The translations under genes were made by a program, and so were the position numbers. Positions 44,701 through 51,584 of a stretch of DNA of 64,000 bases are shown here, in pieces. Positions within the stretch are counted from its first letter, which is position 1, and each line of letters begins with the position of its first letter. The stretch comes from Shewanella nanhaiensis (GTDB lineage: Bacteria; Pseudomonadota; Gammaproteobacteria; Enterobacterales; Shewanellaceae): assembly GCF_019457885.1 (NCBI RefSeq), contig NZ_JAHZST010000007.1, forward strand, positions 1-64,000. Direction: 5' to 3'. The notes under the pieces were generated by a model, which saw only the letters and a program-made list of their open reading frames with translations, was not told where the DNA came from and made no database searches.

Positions 44701-46107
44701 CTCTTGAATTCCGGTAACGTAGTTACGCTCTTCAGGAATTTCAGTTAATAGCCAAGTAAAATCATAAGAGCGGAATAGCTCAGAATCTTGTTTAACCTTG
44801 ATCTGTTGAAGTCGTTTATTGTTAGTCAGTATGCCACCATTGGCATACCCCTCTATCGAACGTGATACATCAGAATAACTGAACTCAATGCTGTTATATG
44901 GCGCCTTACCTAAAGTCACATTTCCGCCATAAACTATTTTATCGAGTATATGACTTCCCTCTGTCGTGTTCTTTATGTAGTCATAGCGAATATAGTTACC
45001 TTTATTATCAACAATCGCTTTTAACACCCAAATTTTTGCAGCAGTATTTGCAGCAAATCCACCTCGCTCAACGTAGGCATCTGTTGCCGCAGTAATTGAT
45101 GGCGCTTTACCATAATAGTGGGTTTCATTGGCTTGAGTCGTAACTGTAAAATATGCAGGACCGTTGGTACCATCAAAAGCTTTAATTACACTGAAATTAT
45201 CAATTTCGGTGTGGTATTCATTACTGCTATTTGTATTTAAAATAAGCCTTTGGCCATTAAAGCAAAGTGCATCGCTTGAGTTGTATTTAATACCATCAAT
45301 TTTGCCATCGACAGCAATACTCTTAGGGCAGCGAGAAATGGCAGACAAGCCAGAGATATTCCAGCCCATACCTAAAATACCTTCGCCACCTTGACTGCTG
45401 TAAGATAAAGCCACTTGAGGAGCGACACCAGCGGTTCCAGGCGGTAAAGTTAACGGAATATTGTAGGTCGCAGCACCAGACTCGGTAACCTTAAACTGCC
45501 CCGCAGTTAACCCTATAATATTCCCTGGGTTTGTGAATGAATCAGAGGCAGATGTATCGACTAGTCGACCAGAACGAGAACCAAGATAAGTACCCGATGT
45601 GCTGACTATATCCTTAATACCATCACCATTTACATCGGTAATGGTTAGCTGTGTTCCCTGTGAAAGGTCGATACCATTTCTTGCATCACTATATGCATCA
45701 ACATTCGCAGTTCCCTGAAGGTTACTAATAACAAAACTGTCTCTATAACTACTGGAATCACGAATTAAAATATCTAGAATACCATCGCCATCTATGTCAT
45801 GAAATTCAAGTGCTAAGTGAGATGCAGGCGTGAGGGAAAGATTATCAAACTCTCCTTGAGTCATTGGCTGTAATACCCAAGAGTTTGAAGATTCTACAAG
45901 TTTAAATACACCATTTTTGGGCGTTATATGTAGAGGAATATTAATATCACCAGCAATTAACACAAATTTAGGCGGTAAACGAAGAATGATATTACCACTG
46001 CTATCTGTATATACTTCATAGCCTTGATAATCGGAATTGAGATCGGCTTTTGTATATCCAACACATGATAAAAATAGCAGAAAAATCGCAATCCATTGTT
46101 TAAGCAT
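38689..46107 (-). CDS. giant SpvB/TcdB-type Rhs protein (Rhs1), 2472 aa
   Basis: A signal peptide (1-21, ending T-K-A) directs it to Sec, unlike T6SS Rhs effectors. FG-GAP/VCBS-like D-x-D-G-D-G motifs appear from about 110. The SpvB-type domain starts about 205 (S-G-A-A-T-Y-N-I-P-L, then S-Y-S-S-Q-G-G-E-G-I-L-G-M-G-W). A TcdB-middle-like region with many D-x-N-G-D-G motifs runs to about 1180. YD repeats span about 1300-2050. The Rhs core ends with G-R-I-Y-D-P-T-L-A-R-F (about 2100) and Y-T-D-P-S-G-Y (about 2135). The last 337 residues form the variable tip: a hydrophobic Gly/Ala pretoxin region, then an unrecognised tail (about 2345-2472). It is probably an exported, encapsulated toxin. Confidence 0.9.
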   Translation of the reverse strand: MLKQWIAIFLLFLSCVGYTKADLNSDYQGYEVYTDSSGNIILRLPPKFVLIAGDINIPLHITPKNGVFKLVESSNSWVLQPMTQGEFDNLSLTPASHLALEFHDIDGDGILDILIRDSSSYRDSFVISNLQGTANVDAYSDARNGIDLSQGTQLTITDVNGDGIKDIVSTSGTYLGSRSGRLVDTSASDSFTNPGNIIGLTAGQFKVTESGAATYNIPLTLPPGTAGVAPQVALSYSSQGGEGILGMGWNISGLSAISRCPKSIAVDGKIDGIKYNSSDALCFNGQRLILNTNSSNEYHTEIDNFSVIKAFDGTNGPAYFTVTTQANETHYYGKAPSITAATDAYVERGGFAANTAAKIWVLKAIVDNKGNYIRYDYIKNTTEGSHILDKIVYGGNVTLGKAPYNSIEFSYSDVSRSIEGYANGGILTNNKRLQQIKVKQDSELFRSYDFTWLLTEIPEERNYVTGIQECFDEENTNCLPATTFEFEQPTRKTTTLSYEMCHIGQTDTANEIVCNSVTYCDASDNEAGSWCKASHSTPDLVPFESSSYSAASSNSDRFYTQVLDFNGDGYADMLFLKNSKWNYYTTDWEVVTNESTVSLPTRFSQNYLNAEPIVRTIKTSSITNKTQVISNASIGEKGYARVIDYNGDGKQDLLIPFTSGNWHVISSDPSTGEEENCEPLWQDGNGEVEYFCETFNVNYDFTYKSLGISSSAYKNTIVADVDGDGLQDIVFKSGSTLKYYHNLGGTFSAAKSISLALPASFSGATAYQAYGNNIANMSANIKNSAMIDVNGDGLTDIVMKVKKTTEVLPDPGCGEIPYSQKTESITSQQEVGTNGYDCGTRFTYSYKTFAFVASVSSSGQVTYTATDSSRLGTTLKALRAADFNGDGLTDIAYISGERWYYRLSKGDGTFTAVKALVGIEAKTANIYNRHQFVDLDADGRADILAATSTKKYNIILSGPSSTAESANFIERGSILVGTNSNPIETAMRLADVDGDAKLDLLYASSSTGSWKIQKATRPYTKEHVLTKITNGFGVETNIAYAPLNSGIPLINLESSQKPNDEDYITPIAGMYVVTEAATQSTDTESVLVQYAYGGPLAHKKGRGFLGFETVQTTDPQSNVVTTTQYHQLYPLTGMPKSTIRKYKDDLLSKALNTYTETVSASGGVHVYLNTSKETSYALDLSSDGTTATNHKTVSETLTTNTHDNANNLTRSLVEVKNAAGSVIHKTQTDNVYSNSAYAVINSNAVALARSHSQKAAQSGSQPDAKRFGRLYTTTVTKTRNQNTASGQSESQTRSTKFSYYPNGMLRESQVNGLTTAFFYDKYGNKVAEQSYGKHNSSSYHKRGQYWFYDSRGQYLASQMNQNGESETYLYNGKSGTTATPGRIFSKTTTGPNKLASTSYFDIQGQVVRQVLADGNYTETNRSLCTTCDKNFITETTSSSNKPQSVSYFDKFGRQREQQVKGFDGSWIVTGSTYDKLGRVTHQSVPNYGAASSVKSRQYYDALGRVYKQDKLAESGTVTVYSKINGLVTTSIDEKGLQYKDTYSADGQLIARTDPQSQVINYYYDAFGNTRKVTTKARDKSGAWKNQSITTGFDAYGRKTTTNDPDKGSWSYTYNDFGELLTQTDAKNQTTTTQYDAMGRMLWRKDNTSLSCWGYGSSTSLHNVGKPAWVKQWAGQTSCATSALVESSETYHYDDYGRPAQTDFIVDGSSYSTRSEYNAKGQLSRQHYPSNNGTFYVNFYYNANNYLYLQRDSSNRDLRKITAMDALGNITNQTFANGTSEERGFNSRTGRISYIDLAKGSRDIHKLSYGSFDAKGNVEFRAHSYYNSAGGQTLSFSETFTYDTLNRIETRDLSVGSGSLTGYSYDEKYSYDGFGNIKSRKGYASGSYSVNLASYDYLQTVSANRLNSATVDGKTYSKFNYDANGNIESDGRRTFTYNAFDKASRIQAGSQYTDYRYNHNRAVFSRTDYRLEGNDWKTFKTDYVGKIYQKERRYTGSTLENTRHKYMLGNIMVVRNQNTTLGNSEEVQYQHTDHQGSILTVTNKTGDVLEQYFYTAFGKPMKLSGSSIVQAIMPIERGYTGHEMLPGLDIIQMGGRIYDPTLARFMQADPFIQAPSNLQNYNRYSYVLNNPLTYTDPSGYFFDTLAKLAGFGLGGIKGAILSHHTHRFISNSKTLTQLSVTAVGVVTTIFCGPCSIGFTALATSTLTYYATGDLRASIHAGGRAALSAAVFYGIGQAFNADATGFFTQNGPGHIFAHGVAGGVLAEIQGGDFGSGFLAAGLSKAAFAANIVPNNIIGGAIVSAAIGGTASVVSGGKFANGAMTAAFAFALNGALTKENNTPRERVNKKLKEFKARGVRDTDLLAANDLLRGMDAGDLVKLFPEYSEEHMLQFQARMGVLKSEFVKDAALQSALSIGKGYAESTIKIGLGNALGAGSVVRSAFTEYLQFGVANLPTNVKSQYIIRSYGEAYFGL

Positions 46108-46496
46108 AATCCATTACCCAGAGTTTATTTTGATCCCTAATTTCAAAATAGTTACACCAAAAGAACAAAATGTAAACAATTATTACAATTTAATTTTATA
46201 TAAAGTGGCATTATTGCAAAAGTGTGCTACCGATAATTAATACCACCCAAGAAAACCAGTAACCAATTGATTATCAATCAAAATAACATGGGTTCGCTTA
46301 TTGACTTAAAGTGTAGAAAATGAGGTAAAGAACTGTATATCGATATATAAGAGATACTTACAAATACCATTCGCAGTAAGAGAGGTAATAATTAATACAG
46401 ACGAGGATTATTGTCACAGGCCAAAGCAGCTATTAAGCCTGCCTAAACAATATTATTTAATTAACTTTAAAAAGTTATCTTACTTTTGTTAGGTGC
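46108..46496. other. 389-bp gap between Rhs1 and array B
   Basis: No gene was found. The first 80 or so bases, upstream of Rhs1, are repeated almost identically at 57709-57790, so the Rhs1 promoter region exists twice in the window. The rest is AT-rich without a clear terminator for array B. Confidence 0.5.
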
Positions 46497-46841
46497 CTAT
46501 AACAAACGAACGTGACCAACTGTGGTGAAAGAGGTTCCTGCCCATACTCCTGTGCAAGCCGCAGTAACATAAACATCAACTGGCTTACCTGACATATAAG
46601 CCGCAAGAAACATACTCATCCAATTTTTATCTACCGACGGATTAATCCTTACATCACCACTAGAATTAATTTGGCAGCTATTAGGATTACTAAAAGTTGA
46701 TAGCTTAATCAAAGCGGTCGATTCATTTAGAGTATAGATCCCCGTCACTTCAGCTCTACCAGACCAACCCGCTGCGGCATTGACTAGAAAGGGAAATAGC
46801 GTACAAGTAACAGCTATAGTAATCATCACAACACGTAACAT
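46497..46841 (-). CDS. small secreted protein, island family member B12
   Basis: 114 aa; signal peptide to about 22 (L-V-N-A-A). G-R-A-E-V-T-G-I-Y-T first strand; cysteines N-S-C-Q and A-A-C-T; helix M-S-M-F-L-A-A-Y-M-S-G; strand K-P-V-D-V-Y-V. It is the last gene of array B, about 390 bp before Rhs1 in the same direction. Confidence 0.74.
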   Translation of the reverse strand: MLRVVMITIAVTCTLFPFLVNAAAGWSGRAEVTGIYTLNESTALIKLSTFSNPNSCQINSSGDVRINPSVDKNWMSMFLAAYMSGKPVDVYVTAACTGVWAGTSFTTVGHVRLL

Positions 46842-46911
46842 TTTAACATCCTTTTATCGTTAGCTTTAAAGCAATGAAGTTACTCAATTACTCATATATA
46901 CCTCTTTCAAA

Positions 46912-47271
46912 TCACCAAGGCATAGTGCCCATTTTAATGCCCAACATATCTTCTGCATTACTCCAATGAACACAAGACTCATTCACTAAAATATCAACTT
47001 TACTGTCTTGTTTGACATAGGCAGTAAAGGCAATACTAACCATCTCTTTATATTGTGGTGCTGTACTGCTAATTGCCAGACGTTGAGTCGTAGCACATGC
47101 AGCCATACCAGCCTTACTACCACTAAAATCTACAAACAATATGCTATTTGAGCCGCTACCATAAATACCAGTACCGGTGATCGTCACGTTACGATAATAA
47201 TGAGCAGCGCTAACTTCTGATACAAAAGATAGCAGCTGTAATAACAATGCTGCTTTTAGTAAGATCTTCAT
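46912..47271 (-). CDS. small secreted protein, island family member B11
   Basis: 119 aa; signal peptide to about 22 (E-V-S-A-A). Cysteines A-A-C-A and E-S-C-V. The helix is degenerate: Y-K-E-M-V-S-I-A-F-T-A-Y-V-K, with F-T-A in place of L-A-A; strand S-K-V-D-I-L-V. G-S-G-S-N-S-I-L-F-V-D-F forms the second strand. Confidence 0.72.
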   Translation of the reverse strand: MKILLKAALLLQLLSFVSEVSAAHYYRNVTITGTGIYGSGSNSILFVDFSGSKAGMAACATTQRLAISSTAPQYKEMVSIAFTAYVKQDSKVDILVNESCVHWSNAEDMLGIKMGTMPW

Positions 47272-47304
47272 ACCTCTCCCCTTGATATATATAAATTAAT
47301 ACGA

Positions 47305-47622
47305 TTACTCACTCAACAGATGTAAAAATTGAGCAGTGCAAGTCGTGTCGTTATCTAAAAAGTAGAGATTTATTTTCTTACCTGACATTAACGGTGCCAT
47401 CAGGGTTGAAAAAGCAACCTTATTATTCTCCTCAGTTTTACTCCATTTCAACCAACTGCCCGCTGGGCATGAAGCGGTTCCAGCACTCATACTGAAACTA
47501 ATAGTATTTGGCATATAGGTAGGCTCTAAAACTTTTACATAACCTGTAATTCTCTCAAGAGACTCGACACTAAAAGTCAGAAGTAACAAACTGAAAAATG
47601 AAATATATATAATTCGATTCAT
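47305..47622 (-). CDS. small secreted protein, island family member B10
   Basis: 105 aa; signal peptide to about 20 (V-E-S-L). Cysteines A-S-C-P and T-T-C-T. Helix V-A-F-S-T-L-M-A-P-L-M-S-G, with a proline breaking the usual A-A core, then K-K-I-N-L-Y-F. It ends early after the final strand. It lies six bases behind B9. Confidence 0.72.
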   Translation of the reverse strand: MNRIIYISFFSLLLLTFSVESLERITGYVKVLEPTYMPNTISFSMSAGTASCPAGSWLKWSKTEENNKVAFSTLMAPLMSGKKINLYFLDNDTTCTAQFLHLLSE

Positions 47623-47628
47623 AGTAAA

Positions 47629-47979
47629 TTATCTCTCAAGCATCACATACGATGGGTTATGTGTTGAGTAATAGGTAGGTAAATTATTACATTGAAATTG
47701 ACCATCTCTGTCTGAATACATCAACTTCACCTGTTTATCGTTTGTCATGGCTGTTGATATAATGGAGAACCAAAGCGAGCAGGTTACAGTATCGATACCG
47801 GTACTCCCATCAGTTGAACAAATTCGAGTATAATCGTTGCGCCAACTGCCTTTTATTACCACACTATTATCAGCAGCTATATAGACGTTTGACACTGTCC
47901 CTGTACACCAAATATTTCCAGCAACAGCACATTGTAAAAGCGACATAATGCTACAAAATACGATAGTTAATGTTCTCAT
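47629..47979 (-). CDS. small secreted protein, island family member B9 (four-Cys subtype)
   Basis: 116 aa; signal peptide to about 20 (A-V-A-G). Four mature cysteines: I-W-C-T-G-T-V, R-I-C-S, T-V-T-C and F-Q-C-N, with the same order and spacing as A1 and B3. The helix is L-W-F-S-I-I-S-T-A-M-T. The shared subtype links the two arrays. Confidence 0.74.
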   Translation of the reverse strand: MRTLTIVFCSIMSLLQCAVAGNIWCTGTVSNVYIAADNSVVIKGSWRNDYTRICSTDGSTGIDTVTCSLWFSIISTAMTNDKQVKLMYSDRDGQFQCNNLPTYYSTHNPSYVMLER

Positions 47980-48023
47980 ATTCCCTCATATAATTTGTTA
48001 TCCCCTAAAGATGCCGCACTAAA

Positions 48024-48131
48024 TTAACCTTCCATTCTGATAAAGTGCAGCCCATGACTTTGAGAGCCCAAATTTGTCCAGTTGCCTTTAAAACAAGATG
48101 TATTATGTTCAGCGTATATACACAGCTTGGC
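48024..48131 (-). pseudogene. 3' remnant of an island family gene
   Basis: Immediately behind B8 and partly overlapping its end in another frame, about 35 codons read K-L-C-I-Y-A-E-H-N-T-S-C, W-T-N-L-G and H-F-I-R-M-E-G before TAA at 48024-48026. This looks like the post-helix strand, cysteine and final strand of a family member. There is no start or helix, so only the 3' part of a lost gene remains. Confidence 0.5.
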
Positions 48132-48447
48132 CGTTGGTATTTTGATTAATTACATTTCCAGGCCAATGAAAACCAACTCCCACACAAGATGATGAATATA
48201 GTCTTAGCTCTTTTTGCCCCATGAGCGCAGCTAAGGCCATTGAAAAAACGGAATCAAACCGAATATCCGTGTGGCTTACATAGATAAAGTTTGCCTTACC
48301 ACAATTGTTTGGATCACCAAATTGGCCATGGATCAAAACTCCTCCACCAACTAGTTCCACATTAGTCGGAACAGCCCAATTTGAATAGGCTCCAGCATTC
48401 GCAAATGCGGAGGAAAACAGTAAAGTGACCCATAATAAATATTTCAA
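48109..48447 (-). CDS. small secreted protein, island family member B8 (TTG start)
   Basis: A longer frame from 48528 gives an N-terminus unlike a secreted protein. The TTG at 48447-48445 is preferred: AGG lies just upstream, and it gives a typical signal peptide (M-K-Y-L-L-W-V-T-L-L-F, ending A-N-A-G) and a family-like length of 112 aa. Cysteines N-N-C-G and S-S-C-V; helix F-S-M-A-L-A-A-L-M-G; strand K-E-L-R-L-Y-S; last strand Q-A-V-Y-I-R. Confidence 0.7.
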   Translation of the reverse strand: MKYLLWVTLLFSSAFANAGAYSNWAVPTNVELVGGGVLIHGQFGDPNNCGKANFIYVSHTDIRFDSVFSMALAALMGQKELRLYSSSCVGVGFHWPGNVINQNTNGQAVYIR

Positions 48448-48524
48448 AATCCTAGCCTCATAATAATTTTTTGAGAAGTTCAGCCAACACCTTGAGTAAG
48501 TAATGTTAGCAGCAATAATATTTA

Positions 48525-48854
48525 TCACTTATACACCGTAAAGTACCTGATAGTCTCAGATACAGACTGATCAATACATGCCCCTTCGGTTCTAAACGAT
48601 ACTGTTTTTTGTGCAGCAAAAGCCAACATCAACATACTGAAGTACTCTTTCGCCATCGGACGATTCATCTTATAGCTTAGGTAATCACCATTCGACCCAT
48701 GACAACTTGGCGGATTCTGCACGCCGCCTTCTGGGTAGATATAAATAATATTACCTTGCTCATACATGAGTATTTGGGTAATTTTGGCAGTAGTATTTGC
48801 ATGGGAATTGGCACAAAAAAATAGTGTCATCAACAGTAATATCATCCGTAACAT
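48525..48854 (-). CDS. small secreted protein, island family member B7
   Basis: 109 aa; signal peptide to about 19 (S-H-A-N). Cysteines P-S-C-H and G-A-C-I. The helix is Y-F-S-M-L-M-L-A-F-A-A-Q (core shifted by a few residues), then K-T-V-S-F-R-T. G-N-I-I-Y-I-Y replaces the usual second strand. Confidence 0.73.
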   Translation of the reverse strand: MLRMILLLMTLFFCANSHANTTAKITQILMYEQGNIIYIYPEGGVQNPPSCHGSNGDYLSYKMNRPMAKEYFSMLMLAFAAQKTVSFRTEGACIDQSVSETIRYFTVYK

Positions 48855-48881
48855 TTAGAACTCCATATAGTAGTTTTTATA

Positions 48882-49222
48882 TTAGCCCAACCTAAACTGC
48901 ACCACTTTAATATCTTCACCATCGCCCCAACGTGTACAGCTACCAGTGCCCATTATGGTCACAGGCTTTTGTGCCATATAAGCTGCTAGCAACATACTAA
49001 ACTGGCTCTTACCGTAAGTAGAGTTTTCATCTTTGATCATCCAATAGGTAAAACGCTCACGAGTACACGCTGGCATGACGCCTCGATCTCCAGATAAGGT
49101 AAACCAATGCAGACCATCGTCACGCACATTGATATTGGTTACTAAACCTGTTTGACTGCCGGCAAAATGGGCATTGCAATAGATGCCATTATTATGAGTA
49201 ATATCCCTTTTATATTTTTCAC
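48882..49222 (-). pseudogene. small secreted protein, island family member B6, frameshifted
   Basis: The mature domain (I-N-V-R-D-D-G-L-H-W, cysteines P-A-C-T and G-S-C-T, helix Q-F-S-M-L-L-A-A-Y-M-A, strand K-P-V-T-I-M-G) is open but lacks a proper start. Its signal peptide lies just upstream in another frame: GTG at 49222 with GGAG in front, M-K-N-I-K-G-I-L-L-I-I-M, ending near 49155 in P-I-L-P-A, then a stop. Loss or gain of one base around 49150-49170 separates the two halves. Either a true frameshift or a sequencing error; if corrected, a normal-length family member results. Confidence 0.7.
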
Positions 49223-49287
49223 TTTTGACTCCAAGCGCATTAATTAGTCAATAAAAACTGTTCACCTATACTCAGTAATTCTTATAT

Positions 49288-49617
49288 CTATTGAGTAAGC
49301 ATGCCAATAAAATTAGCTCCTCTACAGCTATCATCTTCATAATTATGAGCACGAATTTTTTTACCTGAAGCTGCTGCAGCTAAAGCTATAGAGAAAGCTT
49401 GGTTATAAGATTCTTTTGACTGAGATTTTGATGCTGGGAACAATATTGATTTACCAGCACAAGGACCCGTGCCCCCTGACAAACTTAAATAAAACACATC
49501 TTGATTACTGGAACTACTAGCTATTTCAATAATTGTCGCGCCTCTAACCAGTTCACCAGATGTGACTTGTTGGCTAGTGAAAAAAAGTAAAAGTACAACG
49601 ATATATTTCAAGTTCAT
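49288..49617 (-). CDS. small secreted protein, island family member B5
   Basis: 109 aa; signal peptide to about 20 (V-T-S-G). Cysteines G-P-C-A and D-S-C-R. Helix Y-N-Q-A-F-S-I-A-L-A-A-A-A-S-G; strand K-K-I-R-A-H. A-T-I-I-E-I-A serves as first strand. Confidence 0.73.
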   Translation of the reverse strand: MNLKYIVVLLLFFTSQQVTSGELVRGATIIEIASSSSNQDVFYLSLSGGTGPCAGKSILFPASKSQSKESYNQAFSIALAAAASGKKIRAHNYEDDSCRGANFIGMLTQ

Positions 49618-49712
49618 TTTTATTTCTCAACTAAGTTAAAACTTTATAAGAGTCAAATTACCAACATCAATCCACACCTCTTAAAACTAAGAGATTTTCT
49701 TATTACTGCTTG

Positions 49713-50054
49713 TTACTGCTTATCCAGTGTCACATAAGCGATTTTGCACTCATTTGAGCTTTCGACCGTTCTCACAAATACTTTCTTATTTGAGAGCTGC
49801 GCAGCTAACAGCGTAGAGAAAATCATATCTCCGCCAGCATCCGTAGATCTGAAGGTGCTATACACTTCAGAGACAGCATCGCAAGTCATCAACCTCTCAT
49901 CGCCTGATGTACCCACATATACAACTCCAGAGGCATTAACATACAGTTTTTCAACATATACATTTGAGCATCCTCTCTCGAAACATACTGCGCTAACGGA
50001 AGAGCTGACAAATAGAAAAACCAGGCCAACAAATAATTTTTTTAACATATCCAT
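49713..50054 (-). CDS. small secreted protein, island family member B4
   Basis: 113 aa; signal peptide to about 22 (S-V-S-A-V). Four mature cysteines: A-V-C-F, R-G-C-S, M-T-C-D and N-E-C-K. Helix M-I-F-S-T-L-L-A-A-Q-L-S, nearly identical to that of A1; strand K-K-V-F-V-R-T. It shares the N-terminal M-D-M-L-x-K-L with B1. Confidence 0.74.
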   Translation of the reverse strand: MDMLKKLFVGLVFLFVSSSVSAVCFERGCSNVYVEKLYVNASGVVYVGTSGDERLMTCDAVSEVYSTFRSTDAGGDMIFSTLLAAQLSNKKVFVRTVESSNECKIAYVTLDKQ

Positions 50055-50215
50055 ACTTCTATATCCAAAGTCGATTTAGCTTATTTAATATAAAACCAGC
50101 CCCAATCTTGAGCATTTTCTAGAAGGGAAGGACTTGACCCTTCACATCCTTTAGGTTTGATTCTAATCTCACAGTAACACTATTTAAAATAGACTTAAGC
50201 TCTTTTAGTTGTTAC

Positions 50216-50560
50216 TTAAATATCACCAATATATACAGGAGCAGGAGTGCTACCGTAAGTAGGTAGAGCGGCACAGGTCCCTTCACCACCATAATAAAAA
50301 ATCGCTTTGCCATTATTCTTTTTTATATTTTGCAACATAGCAGTCCACATGGCACAAGTGGTCACACTAACCCCTTTCCATTCATTATTTAAATCACAAA
50401 TGACGGTAAAATCATTTCTACCAGAATGCCGAATATTTACCGTACCATTACCGTAAATTAATATCCGATTGATATCAGCAGAGCAATGAAATGCGGCATT
50501 CACTGATGTAGAAAACATAACTGACAACATCATAAAGCAAGCCAATATAACTAATTTCAT
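50216..50560 (-). CDS. small secreted protein, island family member B3 (four-Cys subtype)
   Basis: 114 aa starting at M-K-L-V-I-L; the 13 codons upstream of this Met do not resemble a signal peptide. Signal peptide ends V-N-A-A. Cysteines F-H-C-S, V-I-C-D, T-T-C-A and G-T-C-A match A1 and B9. The helix (W-T-A-M-L-Q-N-I-K-K) has lost the L-A-A core. Confidence 0.72.
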   Translation of the reverse strand: MKLVILACFMMLSVMFSTSVNAAFHCSADINRILIYGNGTVNIRHSGRNDFTVICDLNNEWKGVSVTTCAMWTAMLQNIKKNNGKAIFYYGGEGTCAALPTYGSTPAPVYIGDI

Positions 50561-50668
50561 TTTTATTCCTTTATATGCTGAACAGCGTAAATCTTCCATT
50601 TGAAATATTATTAGTTTTGCAACACTATAGTGAATGAGATCTGGGGCCTACTCTACAATTAATCACTC

Positions 50669-51010
50669 TTAATTCAATCCAGATGTTATCTGTATATTGT
50701 TGATACGGCAAGTGGTGTCATCACCATTGGTGTAAACGGTTACTGTTTTACCGGAGAGTGACATCGCGAGTGCCGTGGCATAAATACGGTTTTTCTCTTC
50801 GGCAGTACCAGCAAAATATAACCAACCGTAAGTTCCACCACTGCATCTATCTGGCGATATATTTCCAGTGAGTCTTATCGCAGGGTTTGTCGCTGATGCC
50901 ATAAGCGATGTGATTTTACCGCTAGCCCAAGTAGTTCCTGCTATTGCTTGAGTGACAAAGCTGAAGTTAAGCGTTAATAAGATCACTAATATCAAAAGTG
51001 GAGCTTTCAT
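50669..51010 (-). CDS. small secreted protein, island family member B2
   Basis: 113 aa; signal peptide to about 24 (A-I-A-G). G-K-I-T-S-L-M-A first strand; cysteines D-R-C-S and T-T-C-R; helix R-I-Y-A-T-A-L-A-M-S-L-S-G; strand K-T-V-T-V-Y-T. Its ribosome-binding site is the last unit of a four-fold octamer repeat (51012-51043), so copy number could affect its translation. Confidence 0.75.
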   Translation of the reverse strand: MKAPLLILVILLTLNFSFVTQAIAGTTWASGKITSLMASATNPAIRLTGNISPDRCSGGTYGWLYFAGTAEEKNRIYATALAMSLSGKTVTVYTNGDDTTCRINNIQITSGLN

Positions 51011-51011
51011 C

Positions 51012-51043
51012 TTGATTCCTTGATTCCTTGATTCCTTGATTCC
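51012..51043 (-). repeat. four tandem octamers carrying the Shine-Dalgarno sequence of member B2
   Basis: Read leftward, AAGGAATC is repeated four times without interruption and ends directly at AAG-ATG. Each unit contains AAGGA; the last is six bases from the start codon. Such repeats change length by slippage. Confidence 0.8.
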
Positions 51044-51094
51044 TTACAGAATACAAACAGCTAACTGACTTCCATCTATAGTTACTACAAAGAG

Positions 51095-51442
51095 TTACTG
51101 CAGATAAACACGATACGCTGTATTGCAGTTTCCATGTTCCATCAAATCTATTCGAACTCTGTTTTGACTAAGCTTGGCAGCCATCAAGATACTCAGTGCC
51201 ATTTCTGTTCTAGTGTTTTGAGGCGCGAATCTTACGTAACTACACCCACACTGATTATCATGGGAGGAGAGACTGGCATATATCACTCCCTCCTTAGAAT
51301 CTAGCCCAGTGAATGTCACAATATTATTGTTCTGCACGCAGCTAGTAGCATAAACCCCAGTACTAAAAAGGGTAGCAATCAGCAAGGTGATCCATTTCAA
51401 CTTCACCTTACTGGCAGTCAGTAGTTTGTTTAACATATCCAT
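51095..51442 (-). CDS. small secreted protein, island family member B1
   Basis: 115 aa from M-D-M-L-N-K-L, with a long basic N-region before the hydrophobic core; the signal peptide ends G-V-Y-A-T. Cysteines T-S-C-V, N-Q-C-G-C and G-N-C-N. Helix M-A-L-S-I-L-M-A-A-K-L-S; strand N-R-V-R-I-D-L. It is the first gene of array B, 30 bp after a RAYT 3'-end remnant. Confidence 0.73.
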   Translation of the reverse strand: MDMLNKLLTASKVKLKWITLLIATLFSTGVYATSCVQNNNIVTFTGLDSKEGVIYASLSSHDNQCGCSYVRFAPQNTRTEMALSILMAAKLSQNRVRIDLMEHGNCNTAYRVYLQ

Positions 51443-51472
51443 GTTCCTAAAAATTCCAGTGCTTATCAAAAT

Positions 51473-51570
51473 GTCAGATTTGGCCACCTAGCACCTAGGC
51501 ACCAATCAAACCAGAGTAAACCTAAGTAAATCTAAAGACCTAAAAGCTAAAGGGCTCTGACCCCTTTATC
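51473..51570 (+). repeat. remnant of a RAYT transposase 3' end
   Basis: This roughly 98-bp stretch is closely similar to 38170-38262, the last codons and right flank of the RAYT unit: GTCAGATT, GGCCA, CTAGCACCT, then CTAAAGGGCTCTGACCCC. The reading frame is disrupted and the rest of the gene is absent. It occupies the equivalent place in the second module, between the immunity-like gene and the small-protein array. Confidence 0.8.
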
Positions 51571-51584
51571 TATCTCAATGCGTA

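Noticed and set aside
46037..46240. A plus-strand frame repeated almost exactly at 57638-57856
   Set aside because: Both lie antisense to the Rhs1 start and its duplicated copy; the similarity comes from the duplication, not from a gene of their own.
48448..48528. N-terminal extension of array member B8
   Set aside because: The 27 extra residues do not look like a signal peptide; a TTG with ribosome-binding site gives the normal family N-terminus.
51012..51043. A CRISPR-like repeat
   Set aside because: The units are eight bases, contiguous and without spacers; it is a simple tandem repeat.
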